This document shows, in pieces, positions 1 to 12,600 of a DNA stretch of 64,000 nt. How positions within the stretch are numbered: position 1 is the first letter of the stretch; every line of letters starts with the position of its first letter. The translations under genes and the position numbers were made by a program. The notes under the pieces are model-generated. The model did not search any database. It was not told the DNA's origin and saw only the letters and a program-made list of their open reading frames with translations. Source of the DNA: Liolophura sinensis (Eukaryota; Mollusca; Polyplacophora; Chitonida; Chitonidae); the NCBI RefSeq assembly GCF_032854445.1, contig NC_088299.1, positions 17,911,608-17,975,607 of the forward strand. Reading direction: 5' to 3'.

Positions 1-3000
1 TAGACTTGCTCTGTTTAGATGTCAATGTGCACTAATATTATGAGCCTCGCGTGTCTTACATTTGGTCACTATTTAGATATAGTACTTACTATACACACCC
101 CTTGTTGTTCAATATAATAAGTGTCACTAATAACCATCGTTTTGGAAAATTTCCAAATCTAAGTTCATTGGCTCACTATTGTGCGGGCAAATCCCTCATT
201 CTGAGTAACGGGAACAGAGAACATACTTAGCTCGGTTTCCATCGGTGCAGGCGTGCAGTCTTACGTCTCGAATGACAATACGGATTGTTCATAACAAAAG
301 TTTCACGGTGGAAACTTAAAAGCACGCAAGCTCAAATGGTTTCGGTTATCTACTGAAGTTCATTTTATTACGAGCACAATGTCAAATGCCTTAGGTTACC
401 AAGGTAACGCGTTGGCGTAACCAAGTTGCTAAATATTTTTAGCAACTTGTTATTATTATACATGTATTATTTCTAAATATGACGACAGTCAGATTTATGG
501 GTAGAGGAAAGCAGAGTGGGGTGAGTGGATTGCTCAGGGATGCTAGTTTTCAGTGAATCATCCTGGTTTTTCCGTGTCACCCACAACTGTCATGAAAATC
601 ATTAAATAATTTAAAATGGCTAATAACCTGAGCAACAGTATTCCCGGATTTTTTTTTTAGGAAAAGTGATTTATTTACCTGAAGACATGTATTAAATGTA
701 TATTCAGAATCATCACAAACCATCTAATCAAACTCAATCTAATTTTGTTCAGCCAAATATTAATCACGTCAGATAGATTGATTCCAAATTGCAATTGCTC
801 TTTTCCGCCACCTTGTGTTTGGGACATAGTATACAAGTGATTTTCTGGCTATCATCGAGTATCAACATAGAAACGATATCCGGTCGTAGTATATACTTCC
901 GGCCCAGTGACTTCGAGAAGCTGTGATGTAGTGGCTGACCGATGGAGTCGGGGTATTGATGTAATGGTCGTGTTTCACAGGGATTCACGACAGATCAAAC
1001 CTTGTGTTAACACATGGGCTTATCTGCGCTCCATGTTACGGCTATATTATCGGGGGATTCTGAGATTTATCGCTGACAAGGCCTTACGGCACAGCATGAC
1101 GGCTGCAGATGGGCCGGGAAATTGTCGAAGCAGATGGATGCATCTGGATGTTGAACGTCTGGAGAGAAGCTGTCGAGGAGACTGTTGACTTCATCTTATC
1201 GCCACCTAGGCCATCCATCTTCATTAGAGAGACAGGCGACCAGGCTGATGACAGTTTATCACCTAATATAACCAAACTTTACTTACTCGTTATATACTAT
1301 CGTAGATTAATAGCAGGCTGCTGTTATGACAAGGTAGGGTTGACCGTCTCCTGACTGCCACCGGGGACGGAGTGGGCGGGTGATCGGGATATCGACAAAT
1401 TTCACATGGCCCAACTTTATACCGTACTCATTTTACCATCTTACATGACTTTCTTTCAAAACAAAAACGACGAGCGTGTATGAGAGGTTTATATGTGGGC
1501 AGGGAGGGAAAGGTGGTGTCGGAGGGGGGGGAGGAAGAGGGGGTCATCGAACAGTCTCTAAGAGGGCAGTACAACGAAAGCAACAATGTTTATCTTCAAA
1601 ACACAGCGAGATGTGTCTATTCATAGAACAAATCCTTATGCTCGTCAGCATCTTCCGGTGTCATAGATGTGTATGGGTATAGATGAATGATTGCAAAACA
1701 GTTAAGCAGCACCCTATAGCTGTACAGTATGATTATAACGCATGTCACAAGAAGACACATACTGCCATGATAGCTGCGTCAGCCCTACGCTAAGTCCAGC
1801 GATCATGTTTCTGTAATCCGCTTAAAACATTAAACGTGAATGTCAGCCCGGTGTCCATCGCCTGATTAATAAATATACGACAATCATTCTTTTCGTCTAA
1901 ACACTGCATGTGAACTAGTGAAATTTCTAAGTCAAACTACTCATTCATGCTGCTTTCCATTCCCTTGTTGGCATGGCCGAATGCAATCCTTAATTTTCTC
2001 AGCTCTATGCTACTGTGAACCTCGCTGACAACAACAAACGCTGTCCGTCCTGTCAAGCAACTGAGTGATGCCGTAGTGAGCTGCAGTTCTAGCAGACAAA
2101 GGAACATTTAACGGTGTTTGTTTTAACAAAGCAGTCCTCAGTCAGTGTAAAGCTTGTTATGTTCCGGGAATTACCTGAAGGTGATCATATTGTGCTACCA
2201 TTCCCATGCACGTCGTCGGATAACCCTCTCTCATCGACGAGGGTGTAATATATGCGGATGATCTCCCCTATTTGTATTCAGGTAAAACTTTTCAATCCGT
2301 CCGTTTAAATCCGTTTTCCTAACGGAGAACGATTCCATTCACATTCATTGTCAACAGGACAAAGAAACTATCCTCAAGGGCCCCATCACATGACTTAAAT
2401 ACAAATAATACCATTTTTATTGTTTTTTTGTAAATGTGCGATATTTTTTAGTTTTCAGGAGAAATTCTCAGTGTAACAGCAATATTGATGTACCATTCCA
2501 TGTTGCTTCTGTTAAGTGTCTAGTCGCCCAAAGCCTTCGCTTTTAACTCAAACTACTACACAGTACCGATAAAATCACTCATTAATACAGGGTAATGAGT
2601 AGGGCCTTGTATGCAATGCGCCCGGCCCGGGGCGATAAACAGGCGAGCGCTGAGCGCTTACCTTGACGCACACCAATTTACTGTTAGAATGACAGGCGCT
2701 CTATATAGTACACACAATCTCACGCCCGCTATGTCCACACACATGTGTACCGCCGCCCGGCGCGTGCATGGGACAGTATTTTTGTGCTAGTCCCTGTAGG
2801 AACGGGTCGCTTAATAAATATAACTCATCTAAACCCAGAAATAAAATACAGGTAGCGAAATATATCACATTTTATGGAATACATTAGCTCAAGGAACCCG
2901 TGTCCACACATGAGCAGGTGAACATTATCACGAGCTTGTTCATAAGCTATACTTATTACTAATTAGTGATATTCCAATAAGAAAAAGTATAATGGCATAC

Positions 3001-4804
3001 TTACAAGTCCAAAGTAGAGAAAGGCAGACCACGTGAAAAATCTTCTGTGCAAATAAAGACGGTAGTTAATGTGTCACATTCCACTGTTAATCCCCTATAT
3101 GACAGTATGAGAAAATCTCCTTGTGTCCCGTGTGTTACCAGTTCATAAAACTAATGACACACTTCACTTATGATTTTATTCATTTCGGCATCCTGTCCTA
3201 GCTGAGGAGCAGTTTCTTTGGGACTGATCACAATCTTTTAGTGCGTGTATTCCAGACAAGACAGACTGTCACTAGCGCCGACCCTGTCAATCCACTGCCT
3301 TGCTGTCGCGCTCATTGAGTTAAGCGTACGCAGAGAGCTCCGTGGATCTGGCTGTTTACTCCTCCGCGCTTGCCCATTGAATGTCTCGCGTCTCTGCGCT
3401 CGGCCCGCTACTCCAATAGGCCGGGCGAACGAGCACGTGAAGCGACAGGCTCTTTTAGTAGTAATAGTAATAGTGGTAAAGGAAATATCAGCTGACGGAG
3501 TCGACTCCTCCCACAGAGGCTGTAAAGAATCGGTAATAGCTCAGCTTTATCAGGGACATCACTGGGGGAACGAGGAGACCCTCATAAATCAGTATGTTAT
3601 ATGTAGTGTCCCATAACACTCTACCGATACATAACGCGGTCGCTAAAATGTTAACACTGGACACATGACTAGCACGAAACTACTTCAGGCCTAAAATAAA
3701 CGTTTGATCTTCATGTATGTGGTTTTAAAAGAGTGTCTGAGCGTGCAGATTGGAATTGGAGAAGCTCGGGGGATTAGTGATGAGTAGATTAGAAAGAGAA
3801 CTTAGGGGTATTCATCAGCCGGTGATGATTAGCTAACGAACAGCCAACTAATTTATACCAAATTAGGAATGGAAATTCGGAGACTTTGCAATAATTATCC
3901 ATGAAGAGTCCTTAGACTGTTGGATGGCCTAACGATGCGTACATAGGTCTTCGATTTTATAAGAGGTTTTAACCACAGTTGCTGCATCTAGGCATGGGCC
4001 ACGTTGTACAAAAAACATGACATAAAGTCCATGGCAACATGCACTAAAGGCGCGAAGACTTAGTGGAAACTGGTGTAGTGTTGCTTTGTAGTAAATATAC
4101 ACCGAGCGTAAGTACGCCCCAAAACTCACACAACTACGTGACAGTAACTTTTATTTGCCTTCTACACTGGCTGCCATCGTACATGTAGTTACATGGACGT
4201 CATGTTAACGCTTCGCATCCGCTATGAAGCATTTTTCGTGCAGGTCAACACAATATTTCTAAAATATAGCCGATGTGGCGCTAAAGCATAATATTGTTTG
4301 TGTGTGTGTGTGTGTGAACCTCTGCCAACTACATGCATTTAGTCAGCCATATATGGGTCTAACATTTTCCCAGATCTTCGATCTGTAAAAAAGTATCACG
4401 ATTCATGCAGTGAGAAGACCAATTGCACGTCAACAATTGTTCATTTATTACAAACTTGTCAGTTTCAGCTTTATGTGAAGGCCCAGGTACATATGGCTGG
4501 ACCCAGATACATGCTTCATGTGTGTTGATGCAGAGTATCGTGTCGGGCTGATCACGTGTCCACGAGTGATCGTCACATCGATGAATTATGAAAGAAAAAA
4601 TAAAGTAAAGAGCGGATGTGTGTTTGCTTTACACGGACAGAGCAGTTGATGAACAGGCAGTGTGATGATAGGCAGTCCCGGTGAGAGCTATTAGCATAGA
4701 GGAACAGGTTGCCCGTTAACACTGTCGTGATGCGTCCTCACACCAGTTCGCATAAATTACACCCAGTGATTTACCTTAGCAAAGATGTTATAAATTGTTA
4801 TACC

Positions 4805-4922
4805 GCGGATGGTAATGGTTTCTCCCCGCGTTCTCTCCGGTTTCCTCTCATCATAATGCTGACCGCAGTTGTATAAGTGAAATATTCTTCTGCGTAAAAC
4901 ACAAATCAAGTAAATTAATACT
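4805..4922 (+). mobile_element. SINE-B fragment (3' half)
   Basis: The order of blocks matches other SINE-B copies in the window: CCGGTTTCCTC, then ATAATGCTG, then GTATAAGTGAAATATTCTT, then a GCGTAAAAC-type tail followed by AATCAAGTAAAT. The tRNA-like head is missing, so the copy is 5' truncated or too diverged to follow. Confidence 0.7.
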
Positions 4923-5998
4923 GTTACATAACTGATAAAGGAATACCATAGGCGTTGCCGTTGATTGTTGTATGCTATTGCATATTTCCTGCACGTTGTG
5001 ATACGATACATTGATCACAAGGAGGGTTGTGTTAATAGAATATTTACCCCGTTGTATATAGTACTCGCGTATAGGCCGGAGGATGGGTGATTCTCCCAGC
5101 TGTTGCCCCACCCACCTATAGGAGCATATGGCCCAGCATCCCACAGGCGTCCTCACACATGCATAGTTCATGCGTATCAGTGCGCCTGGATTGCGCATTC
5201 TTAGCTACAGATAAGTCACCATACACTAAGTCAGTTTAATAAAGCTGTGATGACTGCGGTCATCTTGATAAGAAACGAGCCTGACGCTAGAACGGTTTCA
5301 CCAGCTTGCTGGTATAGCAGGTTAACTGTTTTGATTCGAAAATCATCTGGTAGAGAATAATAACTTGTCTTAAATTAGATTACTGAGAAAGAATTTCTCC
5401 GGATTTAATATCTTTTTCTCCATTTTCGCTTTAAAATGTGACAACAGATCATTGGCTGGATTTGATTTGGGAGGCATTGAATAGAACCACCCTAATGCGG
5501 CACTGCAGAAATGCACATGTTTGAGGGATATCTTTCACCAGTATTTTCGCACGAATCGTTCGCCTATGTTGAAGGGTGGCACAACTTTACATACATCAGC
5601 TTGTCATGGCCCAGTCTTAACTCGTCTCCAAGGCTCCACGCGCGCTCAATGGATTTCTACCGTTACATTGATTAATAGAGTTGCTGACAGCGCATGTCCG
5701 GTCCGCTGTGAGTCACAGACCCCTGTCCGTTATTCCTGAATGAACAAGTCGCCCTAGAGGCAATGTCTTCGTCGATTCATAGATTTCATACAGTATGAAG
5801 GAGTTGACTGCGTTCGGATTGCTCAAGAAGATTAATTGTCCCTCATTGTTCTGAAATCAAATTTGAAAGGAAAAATGGTTAATTATCATGCTGCATTTTT
5901 TAGTGTACATACATGTGGAATTAACATGATACATGCTCTTTGCTTTGGATAGTTTCTCTGTTATAACATATCTGTTACTAGTACTTGTATACTACTTT

Positions 5999-6112
5999 TA
6001 TTTGATTATTTGATTTGATTAGTTTTTTACGCCGTACTCAAGAATATTTCACTTATACGACGGCGGCCAGCATTATGGTGGGAGGAAACCGTGCAGAGCC
6101 CTGGGGAAACTA
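5999..6112 (-). mobile_element. SINE-B fragment, reverse orientation
   Basis: It reads as the complement of the SINE-B tail: ATTTGATTAG, TTTTTTACGCCGTACTCAAG, AATATTTCACTTATACGACG, then CCAGCATTATGGTGGGAGG. Only the 3' half is present. Confidence 0.75.
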
Positions 6113-6997
6113 CTTTTATTAATAAAGTTGGCACTAACATGTGGCGTTATGCGTTAGTCGTAAACGGTCAGCTGACGATGTAGAGCAGTTTTGCAGACAA
6201 TTTAAGTTGTTGCCTGCATCGTTCCCACCCATCAGGCGCAGTGCACATGGGAATTTTAACTGGAATTGGAAAGCCAGATAACGGGTAATAACTATAGAGC
6301 TGTTAGGCCGATTTACTGCAGTGAGGTCGTCTTTAGGAGTTTGACACAGCGGACGTATAAACAACAACTCAAAGGGGGTAATATAGCACGACCACATGCA
6401 GAGTGATAAATTAGGAAGTTTTCACGGTTCCCCCGACATATTACCAGATAAGTCATTCGACACTGACCTTTCCTAAGTAAGCACATGTCGAAAGAAAAAG
6501 TCCAGAAGGGAAAAAAATCACACATATCTGTACTGCCACACACTCAAGCCTCTCTTCTCTCTGTCTAGCAACATTGTCTCTGAGTTAACTAGGCAAAAAA
6601 AGGGAAAAGCTTAATTGCCATCTAAACCAACACTTGAAACCGATGTATCTTGTTGAGGTGACATCTGACCCTTGCTTAACACGTGCACGGTGTAGTCAGA
6701 TAAAAACGTCACCAGCCTCCAGGTCTATTTGTCTTTCTCTTGGGATAACCAGTCGCCGTCACAGCCTTAGCGATATCGTCGTGTAAATCTAGAAATGGAC
6801 CACTTATTAAGTCGGATTCTCCCAAACCCAAACGGGAGCTTGTGTTTCTCTCTTTTAACGAAAACCATATTTTAATTGGCAAAGGGAGAATGGTTAGACT
6901 AAAGTCAGAGCGACGGGAAACGACAAGCACTGCCCACTGGGCTCTAGCTTTATTTTTCCATCTCGGGAATCAACAGGACATTAACTATAGGAAGGTA

Positions 6998-7001
<4 letters not shown>

Positions 7002-7093
<92 letters not shown>
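7002..7093. repeat. (TA)n microsatellite
   Basis: About 45 uninterrupted TA dinucleotides, followed by TACATACGTATGTGTG. Open frames on both strands across it are artefacts of the repeat. Confidence 0.98.
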
Positions 7094-7096
<3 letters not shown>

Positions 7097-7283
7097 CGTA
7101 TGTGTGTGGGTGTAAAACCAACAGGCCAGATTTAGCGATTTAACGTTCGGAATTAACATGTTTTACGTTTGTGGCGTAGAGATACGGTCAAGGTCATATT
7201 GGGTTAACTTAACTACATACATAACTGGTTGCTTGCTAGATACATGGAAAATCTCCCTGCAGGGATCACATCATGCCTAGTGA

Positions 7284-7619
7284 GTGAGTGAGTGCTTGGG
7301 GTTTAACGTCGTACTCAACAATTTTTCAGTCATATGACGACGAAGGAATCATTAGGGTGCATGTACGTGTAATGTGTCTCCTTGTTGCAGGACGGATTTC
7401 CACCGCTTTTTTATTTAGTGCTGCTTCACTGAGACGACTTACCGAAGGCAAGTAAGCCGCCCCGCCCAAGCCATTATACTGATACGGGTCAACCAGTCAT
7501 TGCACTATCCCCTTCATGCTGAACGCAAGCGAGGAAGTTACAACTTCCTCTTTTAAAGTCTTAGGTGTGACTCGATCAAGGATTGATCCTGGATCTACCG
7601 GTCCCGAAGCGGACTCATA
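7284..7619 (-). mobile_element. SINE-A, nearly full length, reverse orientation
   Basis: The sequence is the complement of the complete SINE-A at 44717-45084. It starts with the tail (GTGAGTGAGTGAGTGC), then the GGGGTTTAACGTCGTACTC core, and ends in the B-box side of the tRNA-like head (GATTGATCCTGGATCTACC). The extreme 5' end with the A box is missing. It is bounded by an 8-bp direct repeat, CCTAGTGA, at 7276-7283 and 7620-7627, which looks like a target-site duplication, so this is an L1-style 5'-truncated insertion. Confidence 0.88.
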
Positions 7620-7961
7620 CCTAGTGACTTGCTGCTGAAAATACAACAAATAATATAACATGAGTTATCTAGTAAGTGGGGGTAAAACAGATTAAAACGG
7701 TCACATTCATTTTATTCTAACTTGCCTGGTGAAATCAACCTCTAATAAGGAATTCTAACGAGGGCAAGCAAGGGGGCACCATGCTACAGAAACCGGAAAA
7801 ACGACATCGTGTCACACGTACCCCACACGCACATAGATGGTATTGGTAACTATTTTATTGAAAATATGGTCTTTCGTTAATTATAAGCACCGTGCATGTG
7901 TTTGTGGATGTAAACTGCGGTGTCAATCGTACAAGAGAGGGCAGAGCCAGATATTACTTAT

Positions 7962-8152
7962 TTACATGTATTTTATTTATTTGATTGTTTTATGCCGGGT
8001 TCAAAATATTTTTCTTGTACAACTGTGGCCAGGATTTTGATGGGAGAAACCCACGACCATCCGCAAGTTGCTGGACGGTCGTATGGCCGAGAGGCAGCCA
8101 GCATGAACTCACGGCGACCGCAATTGGTGAGAGGCTCCTGCAACCGCAGTTA
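7962..8152 (-). mobile_element. SINE-B copy, reverse orientation
   Basis: The blocks run in reverse order: TTTATTTATTTGATTG, a diverged ATGCCGGGTTCAAAATATT, GGCCAGGATTTTGATGGGAG, CACGACCATCCGCAAGTTGC and finally the head-proximal GACCGCAATTGGTGAGAGGC. It is more complete than the fragments upstream. Confidence 0.8.
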
Positions 8153-8490
8153 GATATTGAAATGTATTACTATAAAGTGTAATGCGTGCCTGTTTGATGG
8201 CAATGGGTTTATGGCTTAGATGTCTCCCTGTTATCCTGTAATAGGACCCCAAATGGGTGACAATGTCCGTGTTTTGCAATCTGTTTATGACTACTATGTA
8301 GGTCACCTTTACTGTTACAATTGTCATGGTCTTACCCGCTACATGTACACATATGCTACAGCTATTAATCTCTTACAGGTAATAAATAATGTTGACTGAG
8401 TTAGTCGCAAATCTAGTCCGGGGAGACGATGTCTTCCATGTCAGGGTAAATCGAGAGGCATCGCCATTTGAATCGTGGAACCGAATTCTG

Positions 8491-8705
8491 TTATACTTGC
8501 GCACTAAAAAGGATCGAGATACAGAAAGTTCCCCAATCTGCGGCATCAGTAGAATACCGTTACTCACAAATAAGGGACCTTTATCGTCAATCGTGATCAG
8601 TAAATTGAGAGGGGAGAGTAATTACGTTGTTTTGTTTTCATTTTAAGTACCACATCAGAGCTAAGCCTATTACCACCGCTCAGTACTTTCATCTCAACTT
8701 GCGGG
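8491..8705 (+). repeat. Dispersed repeat unit, copy 1
   Basis: This stretch is clearly similar to 9398-9605. Shared landmarks in the same order are ACTTGCGC, AGGATCGAGATACAGA, AGAATACCGT, TCACAAA, TTATCGTCAATCG, GAGTAATTACGTTGTTTTGT (GCG in copy 2), TCAGAG, TAAGCCTATT and CAGTACTTTCA. It is not one of the two SINE families. Its ends are undefined. Confidence 0.7.
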
Positions 8706-9082
8706 TATACAGTCTTGTACTTGGAAGCTTAAAACCATGAAGTATGTATACAGCCGTTACAGAGGGGTTTTGGTTAATTACCCAAATGGCGGGCGAAACG
8801 GAAGTTGATGGGGACAACCGGTCGCTGGTTGGTTAATGAACGTAAGAGTTCAGATGATAGTCTGTTTAATACAGTGTTCACAGGATTAATTAATGAATGA
8901 GTGTATCTGATTTAGGTGATTAACGTGTTTGGGGGTGACTTTTCTGAAAACCTTTACCAGTGAGTGAGCAAATATAGGCTTGTGGCGACCGCCTGAAACG
9001 CACCAGTAACATTGTGAACTTGTATAGATAAGGCACACATGTGGCCTAGGCCTGCGTCAGGTGTCTGACGTTCCTACTCATC

Positions 9083-9312
9083 TAAAGCCACAGATTCACG
9101 AGCCTCTCACCAATGCGGTCGGTGTGAGTTCAATTCCAGCTTATGCCGCATGGCTTCCTCTTTGGTCGTACGTGGGAAGGTTCTCCGGCAACCTGGGGAC
9201 GGTCGTGAGTTTCTTCGAGCACTGGCTGTTTCCTCCCACCATAATGCTGGCCACCGTCCTACAAGTGAAATAGTCTTGAGTGCGGCGTAAAACACTGCAC
9301 TAATTAAATTTT
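9083..9312 (+). mobile_element. SINE-B copy, near full length
   Basis: The head reads GAGCCTCTCACCAATGCGGT, then GTGAGTTCAATTCCAG, which looks like a tRNA B box (GGTTCAANNCC type). The body carries CGTACGTGGGAAGGTTCT, CACCATAATGCTGGCCACC and the tail GCGGCGTAAAACACT followed by an A/T-rich end. Confidence 0.85.
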
Positions 9313-9397
9313 AAAAAAAAATAAAGCCCCAGACCAACCAGTGAAACCTGAATTTGAGTCTGCGGCCTCCTTGATCAGTTAGCCGATCAGAATACTT

Positions 9398-9605
9398 GCT
9401 GCACTTGCGCTCTAAACAGGATCGAGATACAGAGCGGTTTACACTCTTCTCCAATCAGGGAGGAGAATACCGTCATTCACAAACAGGGAATGTTTATCGT
9501 CAATCGAGAGCAGTAAATGGAGAAAGGAAAGTAATTGCGTTGTTTTGTTTTCATTTCAAGATCCATATCAGAGTTAAGCCTATTCAGTACTTTCAGCTCA
9601 CCAGT
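9398..9605 (+). repeat. Dispersed repeat unit, copy 2
   Basis: Second copy of the unit at 8491-8705, in the same orientation about 905 bp downstream and separated by a SINE-B copy. I estimate roughly 80% identity by eye, with small indels. It could be a local direct duplication or two insertions of one repeat family. Confidence 0.65.
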
Positions 9606-12600
9606 AGCTATAATATACTGGTTCCAGTTTTCAAGATATCTTTTGTTAGTTATTACTACCAAGCCGTTGTATATCTATTTACATTTGTAAGGACATAATC
9701 CTAGAACCAGCATTCGAAAATTCAAAAGAATATTGATCAGATACGGCGAGAAAAAACCCTAGGCCAATGAGCCAGTCAATGCTCTATGAAGATGTCGGTC
9801 ATCTTTATGTGCTTATGTCCTTACAAATTAACGTGCCGTCCGACGGTTATTCTTTATACATGTACGCATGAGGTCCGTGTCGTTTTTTTCCATACAGTGC
9901 TCAGAAAACTTCACTCTTCTGAAAGCAGTATGTTTTGAGGTCAAAGGTCAATTATTATTAAACGCAAAAGTCGAGAATTTGTTTCCCATATATGTAAGAA
10001 GGCGGTCAGTTTTATTTGCAGAGGAAATCAGAGGCACCAGTGGTATAAACAACAAACCATCGAAAGCTGACCAGTTATTTAGTAAATATCACACAGTTTC
10101 AGGAAGCTGCTCAATCAGTCCATGAAATTCTAAATCAGAACGCTGTTTTAGTCTGGGTCTGCGCAAAAAGCAATGCGGAGATTGCATGCATTCATTAGAA
10201 ATGGAAACAGCAAACAAAGGGCAAAGTGCAAGATTCAAGTCGGGTCGTCTGTGAAGATGTTGTGTGAGAAGATGAGTCACCGAGATCTAAAGATTCATTT
10301 TACAATGGTTAGGGAAAAAAGCACTTGAGACGGAAAGAAAAAGGACCTGAACGAACAGCAAAAGTGAAAACTGAGCGCGCATGCTTTCCGCGGAGGGTGA
10401 TATCAAGCAACTTCTAACGTTTGTATTCCATCATGCCAAGGGCTATCACCTTATCGCACGCACCAGCTTTTGCTTGAATCTGCAGCATAGGTTTACCATG
10501 ACGAGACCAAGCCTCCCTGCTCTCCTTTGTCCATGCTGGTCGGGAAGGCGCGAGCCCTGCAGCACACGCCAGACAAACCCTGTACTCCATGGTCCTCCAC
10601 GCAATCAACTCACTCGTCGATGTCCGGATACTCACAGCTCGATCACTGTTGTGGAGATCAATACAAATTAATATGCCCGATGCAGGATAGGATGTTGACC
10701 ATGACGTTAGATTTTAACATTACAGACGATGAGAGAAACGCGTCAGTATATGATAAACTTTTCCCACCCTTGTATTCCGTTCTGTATAACCAAATCCGAC
10801 TCTTACATTGCCAAATGTGGCCTAAATGTTTCACAAGGTAACAGCCGCTGGATAGGCCATTGTAAGTTACAAATTGCTGGTAGGAAAACCATCGCTCTCA
10901 ACTTCACAACGTCATGTGAGCAGAGTATGTATATAAAATTGAGCTGATATGCTCGGTTCACAATCTGGGAAATCTACATTAATTGCTACGTTTCTGTATG
11001 CTGGCAAAATTTACATTACATGCATTCACACGATTCTGTGAGCAAACAAAGTTTCAGAGGACAGGTGTTATAGATACTACCGCACAGGGACTACGATCAT
11101 TTTTGAATATTGTGCCAATAACTTAGGATCAAATAGCGGTATCACCAAGATTCCGCAGTTTTGGTGACGATCGAAATTTTCATCACGTTTTGGGTTGACG
11201 GAGCTTTCACTTTCATGAAAGTAAACAGATTTATTTTCACAAAGTCAAAACGTACATACATATGGAAATCAATTAAAGATAGAAAAGATGTGGATTGTCC
11301 ATTTCGTTGGATAATCTGTGTTTTAACTGACCAATCTTTTGAAGGATTGTGCGATTCAAACTGGAAACTATTAAACATACATGGCGTAACTTTTTTATGT
11401 GAACTCCTTATATCGAGACACCGCTAGATGGTCATGTAAAATGTCAGGGTGGCCATCTAAACGAAGACAGTAGGGTCAAGATCTGTGTTAGGGTGGGCCA
11501 TGACGGATAAAAACAATTGTCCCGTGGGGTGTCATCTGTGTGCTGTCAACCGTGTGCTGTCATCGTTCACTCCTGTTACCATTCGATGTCAACATGCTGG
11601 CCTCATGCGCATGTGTTCGACATAGGTCAACGATGACACGTGGGCCTCAGTGTTCCAGCTTTAACTGGGTTACAGAATGGGAAGGGGACGGAGTGTTGTT
11701 GTAAACATCGATGGTGGAGAGCCCGAATCCCTGACGACAAGCCTGTTTTAATAACACTGTTATCCATCAGAATAGGGATGGTCACTCATGATCAGCATTG
11801 CATGGCGTTTGAGTTGCCTATCTTGTGCCGTTTCCTGTTTACAAACTAACATTGCAAAACTGTATACTACAACAGCGCAGGCCAAAAACTACTGACATGA
11901 AGATGGAATTTTGTGGAGTTAGCTTTCCTCGAGGAATCATCGAAGTATAGAATTTGCGTCCGTAACATCTGATTCAAATCACTGAAAGCAAATTAATGGA
12001 CAAGACTATCTCTCCAGGATCAATCCTCTAGAGGACTTAATTTTAAAGAAATGTACCATTTGATTTGTGTTTCGGATGCATTGATGCGGGTCGCTATGGG
12101 AGGATTCATGTGGCGTGTTTAGGCAGAGCGTTATACAAATTCTAATGAAATGAAAATTATAGCGGAATTTTAGAATTTTGTGAGGTTCCCTGGAGAGCGA
12201 CAGGCGCGCTCAACTGAAATTACTCTCAAAATAACTATGAGGAAATTCCTGCCGCAGAAAATGATTTATCTGCCCCGAGAATCTGCAGGTTGAGGGAAGC
12301 CCAAACGGATTACAGGCGGCGCAATGGCAAACTGTTGATTGTTTCCTGTCCAATAGATCTGTATCGGCCTCTGTTCAAGTCCGGACCGCTCTGCCACGAG
12401 CAACACATGCAGCAACCGCAATTTCAAATTAATAGCCAATGCCATTTTTCTGTTGCGCCAGACAAAAGCAACAAGATGTATGAGCATGTATCCGAATGGG
12501 GCTTATTGTAGACGAGTGACTCATCCAATATTCTCGGGAACCTTTTAGGTTAATTCATTGATCTTTTTGCATGTAGTGGCGCCAAGAGGTCTCTAAATGG

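Larger units (their letters stand above)
1..7001. other. Gene-poor intergenic stretch
   Basis: I see no exon-like open frame with recognisable protein, flanking splice signals or sensible composition here. The stretch holds two SINE-B fragments (listed separately), a short (GT)n near 4301-4315 and a locally GC-rich patch near 2610-2790 with CCGGGGCG-type words that could be a promoter of a gene outside the window. The longest open frame (3245-3616, plus) has no recognisable motif and looks random. Confidence 0.5.

Noticed and set aside
3245-3616. Plus-strand open frame of 123 codons
   Set aside because: No recognisable protein, no flanking splice or start context, and Arg/Ser/Leu composition expected from GC-richer random sequence.
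10410-10640. Possible remnant of a LINE-type ORF on the minus strand (GRLGLVMVNL-like frame)
   Set aside because: Only one weak motif-like phrase, no catalytic motif and no continuation on either side.
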